This document shows positions 1-6,648 of a stretch of DNA of 9,656 nucleotides, in pieces (position 1 is the stretch's first letter; each line of letters opens with the position of its first letter). Origin of the DNA: Hyphomicrobiales bacterium (GTDB taxonomy: Bacteria; Pseudomonadota; Alphaproteobacteria; Rhizobiales; JAJFHR01); the NCBI GenBank assembly GCA_021775515.1, contig JAJFHR010000204.1, positions 1 through 9,656 on the forward strand, in the 5' to 3' direction. The position numbers and the translations under genes are program-made. Below the pieces are notes generated by a model, which saw only the letters and a program-made list of their open reading frames with translations, was not told the DNA's origin and did not search any database.

Positions 1-118
1 TGAGCCGGAACCTGAGCCGGAACCTGAGCCGGAACCTGAGCCGGAACCTGAGCCGGAACCTGAGCCGGAACCTGAGCCGGAACCTGAGCCGGAACCTGAG
101 CCGGAACCTGAGCCGGAA
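1..118 (+). repeat. 12-bp tandem repeat (minisatellite) coding for Glu-Pro repeats
   Basis: The unit TGAGCCGGAACC is repeated nine times without a mismatch (1-108). A tenth copy keeps its first ten bases (109-118) and then diverges. The array runs off the left edge, so the true copy number is unknown. In the ftsY frame each unit reads Glu-Pro-Glu-Pro with the fixed codons GAG CCG GAA CCT. The 12-bp unit keeps the reading frame, so changes in copy number would lengthen or shorten the protein without a frameshift. One of the other two frames hits TGA in every unit. Confidence 0.97.
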
Positions 119-1165
119 GAAGCTCCCAAGGGGAGCACACAAACCCAGGCTGACGAGTCAACCTCTGAGTTACAACGAAAAGCTCATTTGTCTGAGGTTA
201 ATGTCGACCCTGAAACTGCAGCCGCTCCCCCGGCCTCAAAAAGCTGGTTCAGCCGGCTCAAGGAAGGCCTGTCCAAATCATCCCGCTCGTTGACAACCGG
301 CATTACCGAGATATTCACCAAGCGCAAGCTTGACGACGATACGCTTGAGCAACTGGAAGACATGTTGATTCAGGCTGATCTTGGGGTTGAAACTTCGATG
401 AACATTGCCGCCGCAGTTGCCAAGGGCCGATATGAAAAAGAAGTTACACCGGAAGAAGTAAATCGTGTGCTGGCTGATGAAGTCTACAGGGTGCTGGAAC
501 CCGTTGCCGTCCCGTTTGAATTTGATGATAGCCAAAAACCTTTTGTCATCCTGGTTGTGGGTGTCAATGGTGCCGGCAAAACCACCACGATTGGCAAGCT
601 TGCAGCTATCGCCCGGCGAGAAGATTTTTCAGTAACCCTGGCGGCCGGGGACACGTTCCGGGCTGCTGCCATTGACCAGTTGAAGATCTGGGGAGATCGC
701 GTCGAGGCTGATTTCATCTCGCATGACGTCGGCTCCGATGCCGCCAGCCTAGCCTTTGATGCCATGAAACAGGCGCGGGAGACTAACACAGATATTTTGA
801 TGATCGATACGGCCGGGCGATTACAAAACCGCACCGAGCTTATGGACGAACTGGAGAAAATCGTCCGTGTGCTCAAAAAACAGGATGAATCCGCACCGCA
901 TTCAGTTTTGTTGGTTCTTGATGCTACGGTTGGCCAAAATGCACTGTCGCAAGTAGAGGTATTTCAAAAATCGGCAGGCGTCACCGGTCTGATCATGACC
1001 AAACTCGACGGCACCGCCCGTGGTGGTATTTTGGTTGCCTTATCGGCTAAATTTGGCATACCTGTCCACGCTATTGGGGTGGGCGAAGAAATTGATGACC
1101 TGCAGCCGTTTGATGCCAGGGAATTTTCTCAGGCGATTGTCGGAGCAAACGATCCTGAGCAATAA
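2..1165 (+). CDS. ftsY: Signal recognition particle receptor FtsY (5'-partial)
   Basis: FtsY is the SRP receptor GTPase. It binds Ffh at the membrane and delivers translating ribosomes to the Sec translocon. The frame is open from base 2, so the true start lies left of the window and 387 codons plus a stop are visible. Order: a Glu-Pro repeat region (bases 2-118), a low-complexity linker, the N domain helical bundle (from about base 245), then the G domain. G-domain motifs seen: P-loop GVNGAGKT (560-583), DTFRAAA (650-670), DTAGR (806-820) and TKLDGTARGG (998-1027). A TTG at 188 lies in the same frame, but the open acidic coding upstream argues against it as the start. An acidic, variable N-terminal A domain is normal for FtsY; a perfect EPEP repeat is an unusually regular version. 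The gene ends in tandem TAA TAA stops, 30 bases before ispZ, so co-transcription is likely. Confidence 0.97.
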   Translation, partial: EPEPEPEPEPEPEPEPEPEPEPEPEPEPEPEPEPEPEPEEAPKGSTQTQADESTSELQRKAHLSEVNVDPETAAAPPASKSWFSRLKEGLSKSSRSLTTGITEIFTKRKLDDDTLEQLEDMLIQADLGVETSMNIAAAVAKGRYEKEVTPEEVNRVLADEVYRVLEPVAVPFEFDDSQKPFVILVVGVNGAGKTTTIGKLAAIARREDFSVTLAAGDTFRAAAIDQLKIWGDRVEADFISHDVGSDAASLAFDAMKQARETNTDILMIDTAGRLQNRTELMDELEKIVRVLKKQDESAPHSVLLVLDATVGQNALSQVEVFQKSAGVTGLIMTKLDGTARGGILVALSAKFGIPVHAIGVGEEIDDLQPFDAREFSQAIVGANDPEQ

Positions 1166-1195
1166 TAACGCCAAGCACTCCTGGAAAGCTTTTCA

Positions 1196-1744
1196 ATGAA
1201 ACATATCGTCAAACTTGCGATTGAAATCGGACCCCTCGTCACCTTTTTTCTGGTCAATGCCAAAGCAGGAATTTTTGCAGCAACAGGCACCTTCATGGTC
1301 GCAATCACGATAGCTTTGAGCCTGTCATATTATCTTGATCGCCGCCTCGCTATCATGCCCATGGTTACGGGCGTTGTGGTTTTGGTATTTGGCGGCCTGA
1401 CTCTGGCCTTAAACGACGAAACATTCATCAAGCTCAAACCAACAATCGTCAACTCACTCTTCGCCGCAGTTCTGCTTGGCGGCCTGGCTTTTGGCAAATC
1501 ATTTCTCTCGATTTTGTTCAACGAGGTTTTTCAGCTCAAGCCGGAGGGATGGCGCATCTTGACGTTTAGATGGGGTTTGTTTTTCATAGCACTCGCCGTA
1601 ATCAATGAAATTGTCTGGCGCAATTTTTCAACCGATTTCTGGGTATCATTCAAGGTCTTCGGTATTATGCCGATAACCATGGTATTCGCGCTGTCTCAGT
1701 TCAGGGTACTTAGCAAATATCAGATTTCTCAAGAAGTCGATTGA
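1196..1744 (+). CDS. ispZ: Inner-membrane septation protein A, YciB/IspZ family
   Basis: This 182-residue polytopic inner-membrane protein matches the YciB/IspZ (septation protein A) family in length and sequence. About five to six hydrophobic segments are visible, roughly at residues 8-20, 24-45, 53-72, 83-100, 121-140 and 150-168. Family-like stretches include LKPTIVNSLFA and GWRILTFRWG followed by NEIVWRNFSTDFW. In enterics YciB is linked to cell-envelope synthesis and division, but its biochemical activity is not settled. The ATG at 1196 is 30 bases after the ftsY stop, with a weak purine stretch TGGAAAG upstream. ftsY-ispZ adjacency is common in alphaproteobacteria, which supports the call. 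The 3' end lies 6 bases from the end of the convergent Nudix gene, leaving no room for a separate terminator. Confidence 0.93.
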   Translation: MKHIVKLAIEIGPLVTFFLVNAKAGIFAATGTFMVAITIALSLSYYLDRRLAIMPMVTGVVVLVFGGLTLALNDETFIKLKPTIVNSLFAAVLLGGLAFGKSFLSILFNEVFQLKPEGWRILTFRWGLFFIALAVINEIVWRNFSTDFWVSFKVFGIMPITMVFALSQFRVLSKYQISQEVD

Positions 1745-1750
1745 ACCTTA

Positions 1751-2287
1751 TCAGCGAAAGGGATCCCCAGGAATAAGGCCGGTTTCACCTTCCGGATTGC
1801 CAAATACCGCGAAGGCCGTTTCCGCCTGCGTTTCATAATAGTGGGTCAGAGCCCAATGAACACTGGGGAAAGCGATTTCGTGCCAGGGAATTTCTTCCCA
1901 CTCGAACAGCTTCACCTCAAGACTTTCGATGCCCGGGGCAATTGAGGGGTAGACTAACCTGGCGCGGTACATCAGGTGTAACTGGCTGATATGGCTTATT
2001 GAATAAACCGCCAGCAGCCGATCAATATCGATAGTGGCACAAGCCTCTTCCTGTGCCTCACGTTTTGCCCCCTCTTCAGGATTTTCCAGCAGTTCCAGAA
2101 ACCCTGCAGGCAAGGTCCAATATCCTTTACGCGGTGGTATTGCCCGCCGGCATAAAAGTATTTTGCCATCATGACTGACCACAGAGCCCACTACCACCTT
2201 TGGATTGTCATATTTAACGAAGCCGCACTTTTTGCAGACATCTCGTTCATGGGTATCTCCCTTTGGAATTTCTCGTGCAAACTTCAT
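1751..2287 (-). CDS. Nudix hydrolase with N-terminal zinc-ribbon-like segment
   Basis: This 178-residue Nudix hydrolase probably cleaves a nucleoside diphosphate linked to another group (ADP-ribose, NADH, FAD or similar); the substrate cannot be read from the sequence. The N-terminal part has CKKC (Cys18, Cys21) followed by YDNPKVVVG, the short zinc-ribbon-like N-terminus of this subfamily. Only one CxxC pair is present. The Nudix box spans residues 62-84: Gly62, Glu68, then REAQEEACA, with Cys83 where the consensus has Gly. The metal-binding REXXEE core is intact. The frame is open back to 2446, but the ATG at 2287 is chosen because GGAGGA (2295-2300) sits 7 bases upstream and the protein begins like its relatives. 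The gene is convergent with ispZ and divergent from marR. Confidence 0.87.
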   Translation of the reverse strand: MKFAREIPKGDTHERDVCKKCGFVKYDNPKVVVGSVVSHDGKILLCRRAIPPRKGYWTLPAGFLELLENPEEGAKREAQEEACATIDIDRLLAVYSISHISQLHLMYRARLVYPSIAPGIESLEVKLFEWEEIPWHEIAFPSVHWALTHYYETQAETAFAVFGNPEGETGLIPGDPFR

Positions 2288-2294
2288 GCTGAAA

Positions 2295-2300
2295 TCCTCC
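2295..2300 (-). promoter_or_regulatory. Strong Shine-Dalgarno deciding the Nudix gene start
   Basis: Read on the minus strand, GGAGGA lies 7 bases before the ATG at 2287. It rules in that start over two in-frame upstream ATGs at 2302 and 2446, neither of which has a comparable site. Confidence 0.8.
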
Positions 2301-2432
2301 ATGACCGAATGACTTTTAGCAGGTAAAACATTTGTGAATATCGTCGGCCGATTTGCAGCTTCAGATGGCCAGATTGGGGCCCGCTTAATCCATATTGATA
2401 ATTGTAAATCATCTTGTATCGTTCTATTAATT

Positions 2433-2461
2433 TCTATAATCAGCAAAAAGCGTACTCACAA
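2433..2461 (-). promoter_or_regulatory. Candidate sigma-70 promoter of the Nudix gene
   Basis: On the minus strand TTGTGA (2461-2456) and TATAGA (2438-2433) are separated by 17 bases, a reasonable -35/-10 pair. A start near 2426 would give a leader of about 140 nt before the ATG at 2287. The -35 is one arm of the perfect palindrome TCACAAGTTTGTGA (2456-2469), so a protein bound there would block it. This rests on pattern only. Confidence 0.35.
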
Positions 2462-2469
2462 GTTTGTGA
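2456..2469. promoter_or_regulatory. 14-bp palindrome, candidate operator
   Basis: TCACAA and TTGTGA form perfect inverted 6-base arms around GT. It lies between the divergent Nudix and marR genes and overlaps the candidate -35 of the Nudix promoter. Its right half is part of the 11-mer TTTGTGAATAT (2463-2473), which recurs on the same strand at 2331-2341. The binding protein is unknown. Confidence 0.35.
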
Positions 2470-2476
2470 ATATATG

Positions 2477-2504
2477 TTGATTGCATTCTTGATCAGAATA
2501 CAAT
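2477..2504 (+). promoter_or_regulatory. Candidate sigma-70 promoter of marR
   Basis: TTGATT (2477-2482) and TACAAT (2499-2504) are 16 bases apart, each close to consensus. Transcription from here would give a leader of about 130 nt before the ATG at 2643. The inverted repeat at 2479-2505 covers the promoter almost exactly, the layout expected for autorepression by a MarR-family protein. Confidence 0.45.
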
Positions 2505-2505
2505 C
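2479..2505. promoter_or_regulatory. 27-bp inverted repeat, candidate MarR operator
   Basis: Arms GATTGCATTCT (2479-2489) and AGAATACAATC (2495-2505) are inverted copies matching at 10 of 11 positions around a 5-base centre. An AT-rich dyad of this size between a MarR-type gene and a divergent gene is the usual form of a MarR-family operator. A related half-site, GATTGTATACT (2542-2552), lies 63 bases downstream, about six helical turns. That MarR binds here is inferred, not shown. Confidence 0.5.
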
Positions 2506-2642
2506 CAAATAGACATATAAGCCAACAATAGTCTGAGTACAGATTGTATACTGAGGCTGCTCTCTCTTTCTGATATACCTAATTGCAGCTTCACATCTGG
2601 GGTAGAAATATCCCGATAAAGCAACATAACGGCTTGAACATC

Positions 2643-3161
2643 ATGCGCACACCAAAGATAATCAATAAACTCGAAAAATCTGCTTATCACCTGATCCGGA
2701 GAGCCGGACAATATGGTGCTGATATTTATGCCCAGCACAAGCGATCAAAAGACCTGACTCCGCGTCAGTTTGCTGTTTTACTGACAGTGGCTCAGAACGA
2801 AAATATCAGCCAGATCGGGCTTGTAGAAAAAACCGGCATCGACCGCAGTACTTTAGCAGATCTTGTCAAGCGGCTGGTTGACAACGGATTGCTGCAACGC
2901 CGCCGGACCAAGGAAGATGCCCGCGCCAACGCGCTGCGAATTTCAGCCAATGGGCGCAGAGCACTCAGCGCCAGCCAACAAGCCGCTGCACAGGCTGATG
3001 CTGGAATATTGGCGGCCTTGCCGGCGGACCGGCGAAGAGCATTTATGAGCGATCTCGAGCTCATCTCAGCTGCATTGGATGAATTTGAACACAACAATGG
3101 CGCAAACATACAAAAGCCAGCAAAATCCCGTCTGCCAAAAAGCCGGAAAATCAAACGGTAG
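2643..3161 (+). CDS. MarR-family transcriptional regulator
   Basis: This 172-residue protein has the layout of a MarR-family dimeric winged-helix regulator. It has an N-terminal helix (KLEKSAYHLIRRAG), then LTPRQFAVLLTVA starting the DNA-binding domain, then a helix-turn-helix with recognition helix around DRSTLADLVKRLVDNGLL. The wing follows (RRRTKEDARANALRIS), and a C-terminal helix likely dimerises. The tail is strongly basic (KSRLPKSRKIKR), which could add non-specific DNA contact. The ATG at 2643 is preferred because the protein then begins as relatives do. A TTG at 2583 would add 20 residues unlike the family, and neither start has a clear ribosome site. It is divergent from the Nudix gene. 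Its ligand and targets are unknown; the nearest plausible targets are itself and that gene. Confidence 0.85.
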   Translation: MRTPKIINKLEKSAYHLIRRAGQYGADIYAQHKRSKDLTPRQFAVLLTVAQNENISQIGLVEKTGIDRSTLADLVKRLVDNGLLQRRRTKEDARANALRISANGRRALSASQQAAAQADAGILAALPADRRRAFMSDLELISAALDEFEHNNGANIQKPAKSRLPKSRKIKR

Positions 3162-3198
3162 AAACGGTGAAATGTGCCTATGGGAACAGATCGTGCTC

Positions 3199-3240
3199 TA
3201 AGGCGTGTGTCATTCTATCGGGTTCATTTGACACGCTTTA
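3199..3240. terminator. Inverted repeat between convergent genes, possible bidirectional terminator
   Basis: TAAGGCGTGT (3199-3208) pairs with ACACGCTTTA (3231-3240) as a 10-bp stem with one G-U pair and a 22-base loop. It lies in the 103-base gap where marR and the small minus-strand gene end facing each other, so a terminator role fits. No clean T-run directly follows on either strand, so it may instead be a dispersed palindromic element. Confidence 0.35.
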
Positions 3241-3264
3241 AACCTTCGTTTTTCGAGGCACGTC

Positions 3265-3633
3265 TTAAATCTGGATATTGAGCCGACTGCCGACGGGCAG
3301 GCTGCGCACATTGCGCTGATCACTGGCCAAGGGCACTTCCCGCCGCCCAACGCCGGTTAGCGATCGATCGGCAGTTGCCGGGTTGGCGGCACCTCGGTCC
3401 ACTTCCAGATTGGGTGTAAGTTTAGCCCCTTCACCGGGTTCGTTAAGCGCCTTTTGGGCCGCCAAACTCAATTCAATTGAAAAGGCAGGGGCTAATCGGC
3501 GATCACTGACGGCAGGAGGCGCCGGTCTGTTAATCTCAGATGTTTCAGGTTTTATGGACGCATTCTGCGATTGTTGCACGCGAGGCGCATAAGCCCGCGA
3601 GGCCAATCCAGAAAGGTCAATCAATCCACTCAC
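3265..3633 (-). CDS. Small hypothetical protein, Pro/Ala-rich
   Basis: I do not recognise this 122-residue protein. It has no signal peptide, membrane segment or cysteine. It is rich in Pro, Ala, Ser and charged residues, suggesting a largely disordered chain with one short possible helix (about residues 50-65, FSIELSLAAQKAL). It ends in the hydrophobic tail RSLPVGSRLNIQI. The start is GTG at 3633, the first start after the in-frame stop at 3661-3663, with TTGGAG about 10 bases upstream. Coding reality is supported by that ribosome site, an uninterrupted frame, and position between the marR and ccmG ends with no better frame on either strand. It lies 101 bases beyond the ccmG stop on the same strand, so it could be a distal operon gene or have its own promoter in that AT-rich gap. 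Confidence 0.6.
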   Translation of the reverse strand: MSGLIDLSGLASRAYAPRVQQSQNASIKPETSEINRPAPPAVSDRRLAPAFSIELSLAAQKALNEPGEGAKLTPNLEVDRGAANPATADRSLTGVGRREVPLASDQRNVRSLPVGSRLNIQI

Positions 3634-3734
3634 TAAAACCCAACTCCAAACAACGGCGGCTCAAAACCGGTAAGCTAATATTAACCATAAAATTAGAAGC
3701 AAGGCCTTAGCGAAACGTTAAAAAGAGTTAAAAA

Positions 3735-4349
3735 CTATCTCGAAATGGGACGTTTTGCTTTTTCTATCTCGGGAAGAAGTTTTTCAGCCAGTATTTTATA
3801 TGACATCGGACCGACAAACTTAAACCGGATCTTGCCTTCTCCATCAACAACGAATGTCTCTGGTAACCCGTATACGCCCCAGTCGATTGCCACACGGCCG
3901 TTGCTATCAACGCCGACAGCCGTATAGGGATTTCCGAGTGTTCTTAAGAACTGTAGGCTTTTTACCGGATCATCTTTTTGGCTGATGCCGTATATCTGTG
4001 CTTTGTTCAACTCTTTCAGTTTCATCAAAACAGGATGTTCCGCCCGGCAGGGCGGGCACCAGGAAGCCCAGAAGTTGACCACCGTAACATCGCCTTTTAT
4101 CAAATCCTTGGTAGTAAGGCCAGGCAGGTCCAAGCCCGATTCTGTATCTTTGCCCATTCCCGTCAGTTTAAATTGCGGTATCGGCTTGTCGATCAATACC
4201 GAGGGCAATACAGAGGCATCTCCGGAAAAAAGTGAAATGGCAAAAACAATTGCCAACCCGCCAAATAACGCCACCGGCAACAGCCTGAGGATAAGCTTTA
4301 TTGTTCCACTCCGCCCGGCTGAAGCAGTTTCCTCGTTTTCCAATGCCAT
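3735..4349 (-). CDS. ccmG: Cytochrome c maturation thioredoxin CcmG/DsbE
   Basis: This membrane-anchored periplasmic thiol:disulfide oxidoreductase of cytochrome c maturation System I reduces apocytochrome CxxCH cysteines (with CcmH) so that haem can attach. From the ATG the protein is 204 residues. It has one N-terminal membrane anchor (about 18-42) and a thioredoxin fold with the active site WCPPC (Trp97, Cys98, Cys101). The cis-proline loop is GLPETF (Pro163). An acidic Glu-rich segment precedes the anchor, as a cytoplasmic N-terminus. A TTG directly before the ATG (4352) would add one residue; the ATG at 4349 is better spaced from GAG. It is last of the ccm genes, 37 bases after ccmD. Confidence 0.95.
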   Translation of the reverse strand: MALENEETASAGRSGTIKLILRLLPVALFGGLAIVFAISLFSGDASVLPSVLIDKPIPQFKLTGMGKDTESGLDLPGLTTKDLIKGDVTVVNFWASWCPPCRAEHPVLMKLKELNKAQIYGISQKDDPVKSLQFLRTLGNPYTAVGVDSNGRVAIDWGVYGLPETFVVDGEGKIRFKFVGPMSYKILAEKLLPEIEKAKRPISR

Positions 4350-4386
4350 CAATCCACTCTCACTTAAACTGCAATTTCACACATAT

Positions 4387-4560
4387 TTATTTCCATGACC
4401 GCCTGCCGGTTTCTTGTTCCAGCAACCGCAACGCTCGCCATTGTTTTCTTAAATCTAAAGCCAAAATAAGGCTAAGAACGCCCAAAACCAAAAAAGTGAG
4501 ACCGTAAGAAACCACAATAAAGCCGGTATAGGCCCCATTTCCAAACAACCAGTCCAACAT
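4387..4560 (-). CDS. ccmD: Haem exporter protein CcmD
   Basis: This 57-residue single-pass membrane protein is short enough to be easily missed. It starts with an aromatic stretch (MLDWLFGNGAYTGFI) and one membrane helix (about residues 13-35). A basic cytoplasmic tail follows (DLRKQWRALRLLEQETGRRSWK from residue 36). This is the CcmD pattern: a small protein that joins the CcmABC complex and helps release haem-loaded CcmE. Its ATG (4558-4560) lies 2 bases after the ccmC stop, with the stop and start reading TGATCATG, so translational coupling is likely. ccmG follows after 37 bases. Position between ccmC and ccmG is decisive for the call. Confidence 0.92.
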   Translation of the reverse strand: MLDWLFGNGAYTGFIVVSYGLTFLVLGVLSLILALDLRKQWRALRLLEQETGRRSWK

Positions 4561-4562
4561 GA

Positions 4563-5288
4563 TCAGCCAAACCCCTCTACCTTAGCAATACGAATTGATC
4601 TGATGCGCCGCTTCAAGACTTCGCTGCGCATACTCAGCATCAACAACACCGCAAACAGCAGCGTATAAGCGGTTATCATAACCAGGAGCGGCCAAAGGAT
4701 TGAAATATGAATGCTCGGCCCGCCAACCTTAATAATGCTGGCGGATTGATGCAGCGAATTCCACCACTCAACAGAAAATTTAATGATCGGAATATTGATA
4801 AAACCCACCATCGCCAAAATTGCCGCAATCCGGCCCGCCCTGATTGGTTCTTCAATGGTTTGCCAGATGGCTATATAGCCGAGATAAAGAAAAAACAGGA
4901 TCAACATAGACGTTAAACGGGCATCCCACACCCACCAGGCTCCCCACATCGGTTTGCCCCATAAAGATCCGGTAACCAGCGCCAAAAACGTAAAACAGGC
5001 ACCGATTGGCGCGGCTGACTTTGCCGCCACATCGGCCAGGGGGTGTTTCCATACGATGGCAACCAGACTGGCCAGCGCCATGAAAGAATAAGCGGCCATT
5101 GCCATCCACGCGGCAGGAACATGCACAAACATAATCCGCACGGTTTCACCCTGTTGGTAATCCGGCGGGGCGGTGAACAGCCCGCCATATAGACCGGCGG
5201 CAAAGCTCACTACTGTTAAAGCTATCGTCCACGGCAATAACACACTCGTCAGCGCCATAAACCGGGTGGGGTTAGCATATCTAAACAT
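4563..5288 (-). CDS. ccmC: Haem-handling membrane protein CcmC
   Basis: CcmC is the haem-handling protein that presents haem to CcmE on the periplasmic side. The 241-residue protein has six membrane segments and the tryptophan-rich haem-handling motif WGAWWVWDARLTS at residues 115-127. Conserved histidines are in VHVPAAWM (His56) and SLHQ (His180), which fit the two haem-ligand histidines of the family. The ATG at 5288 is chosen over the adjacent TTG at 5291 because AAGGG (5296-5300) lies 7 bases upstream of it. A 70-base gap separates it from the ccmB stop, the widest within the cluster, so an internal promoter is possible though none stands out. Confidence 0.97.
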   Translation of the reverse strand: MFRYANPTRFMALTSVLLPWTIALTVVSFAAGLYGGLFTAPPDYQQGETVRIMFVHVPAAWMAMAAYSFMALASLVAIVWKHPLADVAAKSAAPIGACFTFLALVTGSLWGKPMWGAWWVWDARLTSMLILFFLYLGYIAIWQTIEEPIRAGRIAAILAMVGFINIPIIKFSVEWWNSLHQSASIIKVGGPSIHISILWPLLVMITAYTLLFAVLLMLSMRSEVLKRRIRSIRIAKVEGFG

Positions 5289-5358
5289 CAAACAGCCCTT
5301 AATACCTGCAATTCAAAAATTCAATTCGCAATAAAAGTTACAGTCAGTTTTACCATCA

Positions 5359-6027
5359 TCATCTCAAATTTGCCCGAAGAGCTGCCGCTGCCGCAATGGG
5401 AGCCAATGCCGCACTTGCCAAGGTAAACGCCGCCAAAATCATCATTGTCTGCATACTCCCGTCCGGCCCTAACATGGACGACTGTACCGCACTCACTCCA
5501 AACACCAATATGGGCACATATAACGGCAATACAATCAAGGACAACAACAGCCCGCCACGCCTGATCCCGACAGTGAGTGCTGCCCCGGCGGCGCCGACAA
5601 AATTCAATGCCGGCGTGCCAATCAGCATCGTCAGCACCAAAATTCCGAAGGCATCCGGCTCAAGGTTCAAAAAAAACCCCAGAATGGGTGTCGCCATAAT
5701 CAACGGCACACCAGTAGTAATCCAATGGGCCAAAACTTTGGCAACAATAATAAACTCCAGCGGCGCGCGGCCGACGACCAAGTGTTCGAGCGACCCATCT
5801 TCATAATCAGCCTGAAACAGTCTGTCGAGCGATAGCAGGACAGACAACAAAAGAGCGATCCACAATATGCCGGGTGCCACCCTGGCAAGCAGGTTTAAAT
5901 CCGGGCCCACCCCGAACGGAATCAAGGAAACGACAATCAGAAAAAACCCGATCGCCATTCCCAAACCACCTCCCTGAGCGGCAGCAAGTTTTATATCCCG
6001 CCTCAACACCGCCATGAATTCGTTCAT
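5359..6027 (-). CDS. ccmB: Haem exporter membrane subunit CcmB
   Basis: CcmB is the membrane subunit of the CcmAB ABC transporter, needed to release haem-bound CcmE from CcmC. The 222-residue protein has about six membrane helices. It carries the family motif LFQADYEDGSLEHL (residues 70-83), followed by the amphipathic stretch leading to KVLAHWITTGVPL. Length is typical. Its ATG overlaps the ccmA stop by four bases (ATGA, 6024-6027), a classic sign of translational coupling between the ATPase and its membrane partner. Confidence 0.96.
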   Translation of the reverse strand: MNEFMAVLRRDIKLAAAQGGGLGMAIGFFLIVVSLIPFGVGPDLNLLARVAPGILWIALLLSVLLSLDRLFQADYEDGSLEHLVVGRAPLEFIIVAKVLAHWITTGVPLIMATPILGFFLNLEPDAFGILVLTMLIGTPALNFVGAAGAALTVGIRRGGLLLSLIVLPLYVPILVFGVSAVQSSMLGPDGSMQTMMILAAFTLASAALAPIAAAAALRANLR

Positions 6028-6629
6028 AAGGCAGTCCCCTGATCACCCAGCACCAGGTTCTTGTTCAATGTAATGTCAAAATCCGTATGGCTGGCGGCAA
6101 TCAATATACCGCCCTCGTCCAAATAAGATTGCATCAATTGTGACAAGGTTTTTGTCGAGGCCTTGTCCAGCGATGTAGCAGGTTCATCAAGCAGCCATAC
6201 CGGACGTTTTGCCAGGGCAAGACGGGATAGACCGACCCGGCGGCGTTGGCCGGCCGACAACATCGAGGCGGGCACATCTTTGATTGGCTCAAGTGAAAAC
6301 GAGGCTAGTGCTGCCGCCACGTCGCCACCGCCAAAGCTTGCCCAAAAGTCAATATTCTCCTGCACGCTTAACTGCGGTTTGATTGCGTTATGGTGACCAA
6401 TATAAAGGCACGCCTGGGACAGCTCATCGGTATCTTTTAAACTATCAAGATGAAGTTCACCGCCGGTAATTTCACCAAATCCGGCAATGGCGCGCAGAAG
6501 TGTGGTTTTGCCCGATCCGTTCGGCCCGCTCAACATCATACCATCGCCCGAGCTAAGTGAAAACGACAGCTCAGACACAACCGGTCTTCCGCCCCGGGCG
6601 CAACAGAGTTTGTCAGCGCTCAGCTTCAT
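6024..6629 (-). CDS. ccmA: Haem exporter ATP-binding protein CcmA
   Basis: CcmA is the ATPase of the CcmAB complex; ATP hydrolysis drives release of haem-CcmE. The 201-residue protein is one ABC domain. It has Walker A GPNGSGKTT (35-43), the CcmA-type loop YIGHHNAIKP (76-85), signature LSAGQ (124-128), Walker B WLLDEP (145-150, Glu149) and switch His181. It is the first gene of the operon and is divergent from acnA. A candidate promoter lies just upstream (6649-6677). The ribosome site before the ATG is weak (AAGTGA). Confidence 0.97.
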   Translation of the reverse strand: MKLSADKLCCARGGRPVVSELSFSLSSGDGMMLSGPNGSGKTTLLRAIAGFGEITGGELHLDSLKDTDELSQACLYIGHHNAIKPQLSVQENIDFWASFGGGDVAAALASFSLEPIKDVPASMLSAGQRRRVGLSRLALAKRPVWLLDEPATSLDKASTKTLSQLMQSYLDEGGILIAASHTDFDITLNKNLVLGDQGTAL

Positions 6630-6648
6630 TGCGAAATTTCACTTAACA

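Noticed and set aside
1..118. CRISPR-like array
   Set aside because: The units are contiguous 12-mers with no spacers and lie in a coding frame of ftsY.
188..190. TTG as the ftsY start
   Set aside because: The same frame is open and codes for an acidic A-domain-like region back to the window edge, so 188 is internal.
2288..2446. In-frame extension of the Nudix protein by 53 residues to an ATG at 2446
   Set aside because: The GGAGGA site is placed for the ATG at 2287. The extension overlaps the candidate promoter region and does not resemble a Nudix N-terminus.
3706..3731. CtrA-like TTAA boxes in the gap between the small gene and ccmG
   Set aside because: One pair is spaced by 6 instead of 7 bases, and the correctly spaced pair (TTAA-N7-CTAAG on minus) has two mismatches. 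In AT-rich DNA this is not enough to call a CtrA site.
3985..4398. Plus-strand open frames opposite ccmG
   Set aside because: They are antisense to a well-supported ccmG and show no family features or ribosome sites.
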